From assembly GCF_000407605.1 (NCBI RefSeq), contig NZ_ASWO01000005.1:666001-730000 (forward strand): 64,000 nucleotides of DNA. Reading direction: 5' to 3'. Origin of the DNA: Enterococcus sulfureus ATCC 49903. GTDB taxonomy: Bacteria > Bacillota > Bacilli > Lactobacillales > Enterococcaceae. Each line of letters begins with the position of its first letter. The first letter of the stretch is position 1. Of this stretch, positions 56,398-64,000 are shown in pieces. The position numbers and the translations under genes are program-made. The notes below the pieces were generated by a model that was given only the letters and a program-made list of their open reading frames with translations, did not search any database and was not told where the DNA came from.

Positions 56398-57567
56398 CTA
56401 CTCCTCTGGCACTTTCAATAACAATGCAAGACCTAACCCACCACCAACACATAGTGAAGCAACTCCTGTATGCTGATTGGTTCGTTTCAGTTGATGAATA
56501 AGTGTTGTTACGATTCGAGCACCTGTTGCGCCGATCGGATGGCCTAATGAAATTCCACCCCCTGTAATATTTACTTTTTCATCTTCTAAGTTTAATTTAT
56601 CTTGTACGACAACCGAAGAAGCAGCAAAAGCTTCATTGATTTCAAATAGATCGATATCCTTGGACGTAAGCGCATTACGTTCGAATAGTTTTTCAATTGC
56701 GGTAATTGGCGAAATCCCCATAATCGAAGGATCGATCCCAACTTCTACAATATCTTCTATTTCGGCTAAATAAGGTATATCATGTGCCAAGGCGTATGAT
56801 TTCGTACACAATAATAACGAACTTGCTCCATCATTTATGGTAGAGGCATTTCCTGCAGTTACCGTTCCATTTTCTTTAAAAACTGTTTTTAATTCTGCTA
56901 ATTTTTCCATCGTAGTTTGCGGACGAATCCCTTCATCAAATGCGATTTTTTGATCATTTGCATCCACAATAGGTAACATTTCTGCTTCAAACCATTGATT
57001 TTCTTGAGCTTTAGCGGCCTTTTTTTGTGACTGATAAGCAAAATGATCTTGCATTTCTCTGGAGACAGAAAATGTTTCTGCTACTTTTTCAGCTGTCATA
57101 CCCATAGCTTGACCAGAAAAAGCATCAGTTAAACCATCCACAAACATCACTTGTCGAGGATTACGGTACGTATCTTCTTTACGATTGTATTCGACTAAAG
57201 TAGGTGCATTGGTCATACTCTCTGTTCCTCCAGCAATCACTAGATCTGCTTCATTTAGAAGTAACATTTGGCGCGCATGACTGATAGCTTTTAGACCTGA
57301 TCCACACACTTCATTTACTGTCACCGCTGGAACACTGACATCAAGACCAGAATGCAATGCAATTTGTCGAGCTGGATTTTGACCATTTCCGGCTTGTAAT
57401 ACATTACCAAATACAACATAATCGATTTTATCTTTTAAAGACGGCTGTCTTTGAATAATTTCTTTTGTTACTAGTCCACCTAGATCAACTGCTTGAAAGT
57501 CAGATAAGACTCCTTTATATTTCCCTACTGGCGTTCGTAATGCCTCAATAATTACTATTTTTTCCAC
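56398..57567 (-). CDS. Acetyl-CoA acetyltransferase (thiolase), MvaE N-terminal half
   Basis: A 389-residue thiolase condensing two acetyl-CoA into acetoacetyl-CoA. Active residues are present: Cys88 in NEVCGSGLKA, His in GHPIGATGAR and Cys in ASLCVGGGLG. The start is GTG at 57567 with GGAGGTG upstream; the frame to 57660 is an extension without a site. It ends in a TAG, then GCG ATG opens the reductase in the same frame. Together (about 806 residues) they equal the length of fused enterococcal MvaE (about 803). Confidence 0.93.
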   Translation of the reverse strand: MEKIVIIEALRTPVGKYKGVLSDFQAVDLGGLVTKEIIQRQPSLKDKIDYVVFGNVLQAGNGQNPARQIALHSGLDVSVPAVTVNEVCGSGLKAISHARQMLLLNEADLVIAGGTESMTNAPTLVEYNRKEDTYRNPRQVMFVDGLTDAFSGQAMGMTAEKVAETFSVSREMQDHFAYQSQKKAAKAQENQWFEAEMLPIVDANDQKIAFDEGIRPQTTMEKLAELKTVFKENGTVTAGNASTINDGASSLLLCTKSYALAHDIPYLAEIEDIVEVGIDPSIMGISPITAIEKLFERNALTSKDIDLFEINEAFAASSVVVQDKLNLEDEKVNITGGGISLGHPIGATGARIVTTLIHQLKRTNQHTGVASLCVGGGLGLALLLKVPEE

Positions 57568-57740
57568 TTCGCCACCTCCAAGTAAAAATATAGCATGATT
57601 CCTTAAAAAAAAACACCTGACAAAATCCGTTAAAGCTAGGAATTGCTGATTTTTTAACAAACTTTAAATTTCTATCATTTGTTCCACTTTTTTCGTAAAA
57701 TATGCTATTTTTATAGTATAACGATTTAAAGGAGAACGAT

Positions 57741-58895
57741 ATGCACGTAGGTATAGATAAAATCAATTTTTTTGTCCCTTCTTATTTTATGGATATGACA
57801 GATTTAGCTCATGCTCGAAATGTTGATCCAAATAAATTTTTAATTGGTATTGGACAAAGCCAAATGGCAGTAGCACCAAAAACTCAAGATATTATTACAT
57901 TTGCTATGAATGCAGCATTACCTATGCTTTCACCTGAAGATAAAGCAGCTATTGACATGGTAATCGTAGGAACCGAATCAAGCATCGATGAATCAAAGGC
58001 TTCAGCAATCGTGTTGCATCGTATGCTAGGGATTCAGCCTTTTGCGCGATCATTTGAAATCAAAGAAGCTTGTTATGGTGCAACCGCTGGCGTACAATTG
58101 GCACTTGGTCATATTCAACGAAATCCTAAGAGCAAAGTTTTAGTTGTGGCTAGTGATAATGCACGTTATGGGTTAAATTCAGGTGGTGAACCGACTCAAG
58201 GAGCTGGCGCTGTTGCGATGTTGATTTCAGCTGACCCACATATTTTAAGATTGCATCAGGACACGGTTTCTCTAACACAAGATATTTATGATTTTTGGCG
58301 TCCAATCGGACATGAGTACCCATTAGTTGAAGGAGCATTATCCAATCAGACTTATATCGAATCTTTTGGAAAAGTTTGGACAGAGTATCAAACACGTACA
58401 GGTTTAACATTTGCTGATTTTGCTGCGATGACTTTCCACGTTCCTTATACTAAAATGGGGAAAAAAGCTATGATGAGCGAACTAGAAAAAGAAACACCAG
58501 AGCTACAAGAACGTTTGCTCGCACGATATGAAGAAAGTATCGTCTATAGTCGTCGTGTTGGAAACTTATATACTGGATCATTGTATCTTAGCCTTATTTC
58601 TTTATTGGAACAAAGCCAAGTCTTAAAAGCTGCCGATCGTATTGGATTGTTTAGTTACGGATCAGGTACTGTCGCAGAGTTTTTCTCAGGTGAACTAGTC
58701 GAAGGATATGAAGCACACCTAGCTAAAGAGCTACATGAAGATATACTAGACAATCGATATGCATTGAGTCTTGAAGAATATGAACAATTCTTTACAGATA
58801 CTTTACTGACTGATCAAGACCAAGTATTTGAAGATTCTCAATTGTTTAGTATTCAATCTATTCAAAATACGATTCGTCACTATAACGAACTATAA
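57741..58895 (+). CDS. mvaS: HMG-CoA synthase
   Basis: A 384-residue enzyme that joins acetyl-CoA to acetoacetyl-CoA to give HMG-CoA, between the thiolase and reductase steps. The nucleophile Cys111 lies in EIKEACYGATAG; the catalytic Glu near residue 79 (GTESSIDESKA) and His in PIGHEYPLVEG are present. It is divergent from the thiolase-reductase genes. AAAGGAG precedes the ATG. The pathway supplies isoprenoids, including undecaprenyl lipid. Confidence 0.95.
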   Translation: MHVGIDKINFFVPSYFMDMTDLAHARNVDPNKFLIGIGQSQMAVAPKTQDIITFAMNAALPMLSPEDKAAIDMVIVGTESSIDESKASAIVLHRMLGIQPFARSFEIKEACYGATAGVQLALGHIQRNPKSKVLVVASDNARYGLNSGGEPTQGAGAVAMLISADPHILRLHQDTVSLTQDIYDFWRPIGHEYPLVEGALSNQTYIESFGKVWTEYQTRTGLTFADFAAMTFHVPYTKMGKKAMMSELEKETPELQERLLARYEESIVYSRRVGNLYTGSLYLSLISLLEQSQVLKAADRIGLFSYGSGTVAEFFSGELVEGYEAHLAKELHEDILDNRYALSLEEYEQFFTDTLLTDQDQVFEDSQLFSIQSIQNTIRHYNEL

Positions 58896-58928
58896 AAAAA
58901 CAAGCGAAATTACTCGCTTGTTTTTTTT
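58893..58928. terminator. Bidirectional terminator between mvaS and kup
   Basis: AAACAAGCGA/TCGCTTGTTT with a short loop and A/T runs on both sides. Confidence 0.85.
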
Positions 58929-60907
58929 CGCTCCTGTATATCAACATGTCGATTTTGACCTAAAATCAACGGTACAGTTTCATATTTCACTTCACTATAT
59001 TCTAAGCCAAACCAGTTTTCTGGTGCTACAGTAAATTTTTTGATCCATAACTTTAATTGCATGACTTGACGGTCCCATTTATTCAAACTGGTATGTGTTG
59101 CTAATGCCTCTTGGATCAAAATAAATTGAAAATCTCCCACTTCGCGATTTGGGCGAATCGAATACTGCTGTGGTTGTCGCTTAATTCGCCCATCATGCAT
59201 CAATTGCTGAACGATTTCACGGATGTATAAATTAATTTCTTGATCGACCCTAAACCCTAAATGTAATTTTACAAAAACGATAAAGTCTGTATCGAATAAT
59301 TCAACTTCATATTCTTTGGTATACGGTTCATCGGTTACTTCAACATTGATGAACCAATAGACTTTTGCACGTTTTGGCGATTTATCTAAAATTGAATATA
59401 AATATTCTTTTCCAATTTTATCCTGATTCATTTGAGGTACCATAAATAAAATATTGGTCTGGCTCAAATCGATTGTTTGGTCTTCTTTTAATGCACGTAA
59501 TTGCGGAATAAATGGTCGAATCCCAATTTCTTCACTCTCGCGTGAAACAATCGTATTTCCTCTCTGCCATATCGCCATGATCCCTAAAATGATCAGTGCC
59601 ATAATCACCGCAACATATCCTCCGTGGAAAAATTTTAATACACTCGAAATAAAAAATACTGTTTCAATCGCACCAAAAAAGAAGGTGATCCCTAAAGCAA
59701 AAATTGTCGAATAGCGCATTTTCACTAAATAAGAATAGAGCAAAATCGTCGTCGTTAACATGGTAACTGTGATCGATAGCCCATAAGCTGCCTCCATTTT
59801 AGTTGACGTTTGAAATCCAACTACCACTAATGAACAAGCTAACCATAAAACAAAATTGATTACCGGAATATAAACTTGTCCGATATTTGTTCCTGGATAA
59901 TACAATTTCATTCTTGGAAACAGTTTTAATTTGATTGCTTCAGATACTAATGTAAACGATCCGGATAGTAAAGCTTGTGAAGCAATAATCGCGGCAATCG
60001 TAGCAAACAACACACCAAACCATAAGTATTGACTTGGCAATAAAGCAAAGAATGGATTGAATGTATCGGATACCGTTTGATGTGAGTCGATCAATTGAAT
60101 TAAAAAGGCCGCTTGACCAAAATAATTGAACATTAAACAGATCTTGACATATGGCCAGCTAATGCGAATATTTCGTCTACCTACATGACCCATATCAGAG
60201 TAAAGTGCTTCTGCTCCAGTTGTAGCCAAAAAGACGTTTCCTAGAATAAACAACCCCAATTTATTTTCTGAACTAAAGAGTAATTTAAACGCATACATCG
60301 GATTTAAGGCTTTTAATACGGTTAGATCTTGAATGAAATAAACCAATCCTAAAAAGCCTAAAAATGTAAACCATAAAAACATGATCGGACCAAATGCTTT
60401 TCCTACAAAATCTGTACCAAAACGCTGGATCGAAAATAGAATCAATAAAATACATAAAGTAATGATGATGATGACTTGTTGATTTTGACCAAATAAATTG
60501 ATAAATACCGGAAGCTCCCTTAGACCTTCAACTGCAGTTGTCACTGTAACAGCAGGTGTTAGTACTCCATCAGCTAACAGCGCCGCGCCCCCAATCATTG
60601 CAGGGATGATCAACCATTTTTTTTGTTGTTTCACTAATGAGAACAGTGCAAAAATCCCTCCCTCACCGTGATTATCTGCTTTTAAAGCAAGCCAAACATA
60701 CTTTACTGTAGTCAAAACAGTCAGTGTCCAAAAAATCAATGAAACAGCTCCTAAAACAAATTCTTTTGTTAAGGATTCAACACCACCATTTTCAAATACA
60801 ATAGCTTTCATTACATATAATGGACTTGTTCCAATATCGCCATAGACAACACCCATTGCAACTAAAAGACCAGCAAAAGATAGTTTATTCTTTACTGATT
60901 TATTCAT
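58910..60907 (-). CDS. kup: Kup-type potassium uptake protein
   Basis: A 665-residue K+ transporter with about twelve N-terminal helices, the family opening GVVYGDIGTSPLYVMKA, and a cytoplasmic C-terminal domain (about 470-665). It imports K+ with protons; Kup proteins of lactic acid bacteria can be controlled by c-di-AMP. Start at 60907 after TAGGAGG. The leader is a candidate riboswitch with an overlapping terminator, so expression is probably set by attenuation. Confidence 0.95.
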   Translation of the reverse strand: MNKSVKNKLSFAGLLVAMGVVYGDIGTSPLYVMKAIVFENGGVESLTKEFVLGAVSLIFWTLTVLTTVKYVWLALKADNHGEGGIFALFSLVKQQKKWLIIPAMIGGAALLADGVLTPAVTVTTAVEGLRELPVFINLFGQNQQVIIIITLCILLILFSIQRFGTDFVGKAFGPIMFLWFTFLGFLGLVYFIQDLTVLKALNPMYAFKLLFSSENKLGLFILGNVFLATTGAEALYSDMGHVGRRNIRISWPYVKICLMFNYFGQAAFLIQLIDSHQTVSDTFNPFFALLPSQYLWFGVLFATIAAIIASQALLSGSFTLVSEAIKLKLFPRMKLYYPGTNIGQVYIPVINFVLWLACSLVVVGFQTSTKMEAAYGLSITVTMLTTTILLYSYLVKMRYSTIFALGITFFFGAIETVFFISSVLKFFHGGYVAVIMALIILGIMAIWQRGNTIVSRESEEIGIRPFIPQLRALKEDQTIDLSQTNILFMVPQMNQDKIGKEYLYSILDKSPKRAKVYWFINVEVTDEPYTKEYEVELFDTDFIVFVKLHLGFRVDQEINLYIREIVQQLMHDGRIKRQPQQYSIRPNREVGDFQFILIQEALATHTSLNKWDRQVMQLKLWIKKFTVAPENWFGLEYSEVKYETVPLILGQNRHVDIQERKKTSE

Positions 60908-60931
60908 TTTATTCCTCCTAATCATTAATAT

Positions 60932-60979
60932 AAAAAAAAGACCTAAGTATACGTATCAAAGATACGTATACTTAGGTCT
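60932..60979 (-). terminator. Attenuator terminator in kup leader
   Basis: A perfect 19-bp stem (AGACCTAAGTATACGTATC with its complement, loop TTT) followed by at least seven T on the minus strand. Its first arm overlaps the 3' strand of the putative aptamer P1 helix (GACCTAA). Confidence 0.95.
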
Positions 60980-61057
60980 CGCCTTTAATTTACTAGACCA
61001 GCTATTTCTAGCTTGCTGTTGATCTAATAACACATATTGTGTGCTACTCCCCTAATG
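60971..61057 (-). ncRNA. yybP-ykoY (manganese) riboswitch candidate upstream of kup
   Basis: On the minus strand the leader has the two conserved blocks of the yybP-ykoY motif, GGGGAGTAG (near 61052) and GCGAGACC (near 60983-60974). P1 is TTAGG/CCTAA; hairpins ACACA/TGTGT and AGCTA/TAGCT plus TAGATC/GGTCTA lie between. The family binds Mn2+ and usually turns genes on by blocking the terminator, which the overlap here allows. Confidence 0.8.
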
Positions 61058-61062
61058 GATGT

Positions 61063-61091
61063 ATTATGTATGAAAACATATCAAAAGTCAA
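61063..61091 (-). promoter_or_regulatory. Promoter of riboswitch-kup transcript
   Basis: TTGACT (61091-61086) and CATAAT (61068-61063) with a 17-base spacer place the transcript start at the first bases of the aptamer. It lies ten bases after the last tRNA gene. Confidence 0.8.
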
Positions 61092-61101
61092 TCCCATAAA
61101 C

Positions 61102-61172
61102 TGGGGTAGCTGGATTCGAACCAACGCATGAGGGAGTCAAAGTCCCTTGCCTTACCGCTTGGCTATACCCCA
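61102..61172 (-). tRNA. tRNA-Gln (UUG), copy 2
   Basis: Cloverleaf with acceptor TGGGGTA/TACCCCA and anticodon loop CTTTGAC. Identical to the copy at 61511-61581; last gene of the cluster. Confidence 0.93.
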
Positions 61173-61182
61173 TTAAAAAAAG

Positions 61183-61256
61183 GGCGAACGATGGGAATCG
61201 AACCCACGAGTGCCGGAGCCACAATCCGGTGCGTTAACCACTTCGCCACGATCGCC
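61183..61256 (-). tRNA. tRNA-His (GUG), copy 2
   Basis: Anticodon loop TTGTGGC; encoded G-1 pairs with C73 as expected for His. The acceptor has one U-U mismatch. Same gene as at 61591-61664. Confidence 0.93.
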
Positions 61257-61270
61257 ATATTACCCAAATA

Positions 61271-61299
61271 AAAAACTAAGATGATAGACATCTTAGTTA
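61271..61299 (-). terminator. Terminator-like hairpin inside the tRNA cluster
   Basis: AACTAAGATG/CATCTTAGTT with a 5-base loop and TTTT on the minus strand, after tRNA-Leu and before the second His-Gln pair. Confidence 0.7.
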
Positions 61300-61300
61300 A

Positions 61301-61385
61301 TACCGGCGGCCGGGGTCGAACCGGCACGCCCTCAACGGGCACTGGATTTTGAGTCCAGCGCGTCTGCCAATTCCGCCACGCCGGC
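61301..61385 (-). tRNA. tRNA-Leu (CAA)
   Basis: Long variable arm and anticodon loop CTCAAAA; acceptor GCCGGCG/CGCCGGT. Confidence 0.93.
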
Positions 61386-61414
61386 ATAATAGTATATTAA
61401 ATTATAATGTACTA

Positions 61415-61485
<71 letters not shown>

Positions 61486-61510
61486 ATATTAAAATTTCCA
61501 TTTAAGGAAC

Positions 61511-61581
61511 TGGGGTAGCTGGATTCGAACCAACGCATGAGGGAGTCAAAGTCCCTTGCCTTACCGCTTGGCTATACCCCA
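61511..61581 (-). tRNA. tRNA-Gln (UUG), copy 1
   Basis: Anticodon loop CTTTGAC; same as the gene at 61102-61172. Confidence 0.93.
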
Positions 61582-61590
61582 TTAAAAAAA

Positions 61591-61664
61591 GGCGAACGAT
61601 GGGAATCGAACCCACGAGTGCCGGAGCCACAATCCGGTGCGTTAACCACTTCGCCACGATCGCC
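61591..61664 (-). tRNA. tRNA-His (GUG), copy 1
   Basis: Anticodon loop TTGTGGC; same as the gene at 61183-61256. Confidence 0.93.
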
Positions 61665-61668
61665 ATGG

Positions 61669-61739
61669 CAGGGACAGTAGGAATTGAACCCACACTAACG
61701 GTTTTGGAGACCGTTGTTCTACCTTTAAACTATGTCCCT
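61669..61739 (-). tRNA. tRNA-Trp (CCA)
   Basis: Anticodon loop CTCCAAA, acceptor AGGGACA/TGTCCCT, discriminator G; 3' CCA encoded (61668-61666). Confidence 0.93.
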
Positions 61740-61750
61740 AGAATAAAAAA

Positions 61751-61831
61751 TGGAGGAGAGTGGATTCGAACCACTGAACCAAAAGGAACGGATTTACAGT
61801 CCGCCGCGTTTAGCCACTTCGCTACTCCTCC
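61751..61831 (-). tRNA. tRNA-Tyr (GUA)
   Basis: Long variable arm, anticodon loop CTGTAAA, acceptor GGAGGAG. Confidence 0.93.
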
Positions 61832-61835
61832 ATAA

Positions 61836-61908
61836 TGGCGCGGGACAGAATCGAACTGCCGACACATGGAGCTTCAATCCATTGCTCTACCAACTGAGCT
61901 ACCGAGCC
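61836..61908 (-). tRNA. tRNA-Phe (GAA)
   Basis: Anticodon loop TTGAAGC. The acceptor GGCTCGG/CCGCGCC has one U4-C69 mismatch. Confidence 0.9.
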
Positions 61909-61944
61909 ATACTAGCTAATTAAATTTTTGCTATAAAATAATAA

Positions 61945-62017
61945 CGGTCCCGACGGGATTTGAACCCGCGATCTCCTGCGTGACAGGCAGGCATGTTAAC
62001 CCCTACACCACGGAACC
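61945..62017 (-). tRNA. tRNA-Asp (GUC)
   Basis: Anticodon loop CTGTCAC; discriminator G. Confidence 0.93.
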
Positions 62018-62026
62018 AATTATTTA

Positions 62027-62099
62027 TGGAGGTTAACGGGATCGAACCGCTGACCCTCTGCTTGTAAGGCAGATGCTCTCCCAGCTGAGCTAAACCTCC
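62027..62099 (-). tRNA. tRNA-Val (UAC)
   Basis: Anticodon loop CTTACAA; acceptor GGAGGTT/AACCTCC. Confidence 0.93.
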
Positions 62100-62114
62100 A
62101 ATATTTTAAAGCAA

Positions 62115-62186
62115 TGATCCGTACGGGAATCGAACCCGTGTTACCGCCGTGAAAGGGCGGTGTCTTAACCGCTTGACCAACGGACC
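62115..62186 (-). tRNA. tRNA-Glu (UUC)
   Basis: Anticodon loop CTTTCAC; acceptor GGTCCGT/ACGGATC with one G-U pair. Confidence 0.93.
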
Positions 62187-62199
62187 AATATATTTACTA

Positions 62200-62288
62200 C
62201 GGAGAGTAAGGGATTCGAACCCTTGAGACAACTTACGCCATCTACATGATTTCCAATCATGCTCCTTCGGCCTCTCGGACAACTCTCC
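62200..62288 (-). tRNA. tRNA-Ser (GGA)
   Basis: Long variable arm, anticodon loop TTGGAAA, discriminator G. Confidence 0.93.
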
Positions 62289-62331
62289 GGATTAAAAGAA
62301 GCTCAACTTACTACTCTATCTCTTTCGAGAA

Positions 62332-62405
62332 CTCCGGCAGTAGGACTCGAACCTACGACATCATGATTAACAGTCATGCGCTACTACCAACTGAGCTATG
62401 CCGGA
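62332..62405 (-). tRNA. tRNA-Asn (GUU)
   Basis: Anticodon loop CTGTTAA; acceptor TCCGGCA/TGCCGGA; first tRNA after 5S rRNA. Confidence 0.93.
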
Positions 62406-62413
62406 ATAATTAC

Positions 62414-62530
62414 AGCATGGCGACGTCCTACTCTCACAAAGGGAAACCCTTCACTACAATCGGCGCTAAGAAGCTTAACTTCTGTGTTCGGCATGGGAAC
62501 AGGTGTGTCCTTCTCGCTATCGCCACCACA
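62414..62530 (-). rRNA. rrf: 5S ribosomal RNA
   Basis: The minus strand begins TGTGGTGGCGATAGCGAGAA and contains CCCATGCCGAACACAGAAG, the conserved 5S core; ends pair near GGCGACGTC. It follows 23S by about 70 bases and is followed by the tRNA cluster. Confidence 0.96.
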
Positions 62531-62601
62531 CTATGGTGAGTTATTCACTCAAAACTGGATTGAAGTACTTCATCAAAACTCGTCGAGTTTTTCATTTTAT
62601 T

Positions 62602-64000
<1,399 letters not shown>

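Noticed and set aside
60926..61100. c-di-AMP (ydaO) riboswitch before kup, expected for a potassium transporter
   Set aside because: The ydaO conserved blocks are not present; the leader instead matches yybP-ykoY blocks and is less than half the usual ydaO length.

Overview
The window reads as a chromosome segment of a low-GC Gram-positive coccus of the Lactobacillales, most likely the family Enterococcaceae (Enterococcus or a close relative). The evidence is a set of blocks typical of that group: pbp1B-ccpA/pepQ, hprK-lgt-gpsA-galU, a liaXYZ-like envelope-stress operon, recQ-ypbB-fer, ribU behind an FMN riboswitch, scpA-scpB-rluB, xerD-fur-cvfB, dnaG-rpoD, an aminoacyl-lipid hydrolase next to mprF, a duplicated-pstB phosphate operon, and mevalonate genes of the mvaE/mvaS type. 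I saw no prophage, insertion sequence, CRISPR array or plasmid gene. All function calls come from motif reading and gene context, not from database searches.

Layout. 1-3.2 kb: the end of a PPDK regulatory protein, a hom-thrB operon and an ArsR/CzrA-like zinc sensor. 3.2-8.1 kb: phosphoglucomutase, thioredoxin reductase, a MATE exporter and a glutathione peroxidase. 8.1-14.2 kb: a heterodimeric ABC exporter, YneF, endonuclease IV and TyrRS. 14.3-19 kb: PBP1B, CcpA and PepQ. 19-26.3 kb: two small envelope proteins, galU-gpsA-lgt-hprK and liaZ-liaY-liaX. 26.3-34.9 kb: cmk, a LysM membrane protein, recQ-ypbB, ferredoxin, ribU with its riboswitch, rluB-scpB-scpA, xerD and fur. 35-42.8 kb: cvfB, a large zinc-ribbon membrane protein, rpoD, dnaG, a DUF368 protein and a lysozyme-like protein. 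42.9-48.5 kb: an AhyD-like hydrolase with MprF, a nucleoid-associated-type protein and two unknown genes. 48.5-53.6 kb: pstS-C-A-B-B-phoU. 53.8-58.9 kb: rpsA, HMG-CoA reductase, thiolase and HMG-CoA synthase. 58.9-61.1 kb: Kup with a structured leader. 61.1-64 kb: 16 tRNA genes, 5S rRNA and the 3' part of 23S rRNA.

Many genes serve the cell envelope: Lgt, PBP1B, MprF and its hydrolase, LiaXYZ, DUF368, a lysozyme-like protein and the isoprenoid precursor pathway. Metal and ion control also recurs (CzrA-like, Fur, Kup, Pst).

Four observations deserve a second look. (1) The thiolase and HMG-CoA reductase genes lie in the same frame and are separated only by TAG GCG. In enterococci these domains normally form one MvaE protein, so this is either a split mvaE or a nonsense lesion, and a good ribosome binding site spans the junction. 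(2) The kup leader has the conserved elements of a yybP-ykoY (Mn2+) riboswitch, with a 19-bp terminator that competes with its P1 helix. (3) Five Pho-box-like hexamers lie between pstS and pstC, just upstream of a promoter. (4) The tRNA-His/tRNA-Gln pair is duplicated almost identically, with a terminator-like hairpin between the copies. There is no gene-free stretch over 300 bases except 31080-31409, which holds the FMN riboswitch, its terminator and its promoter.
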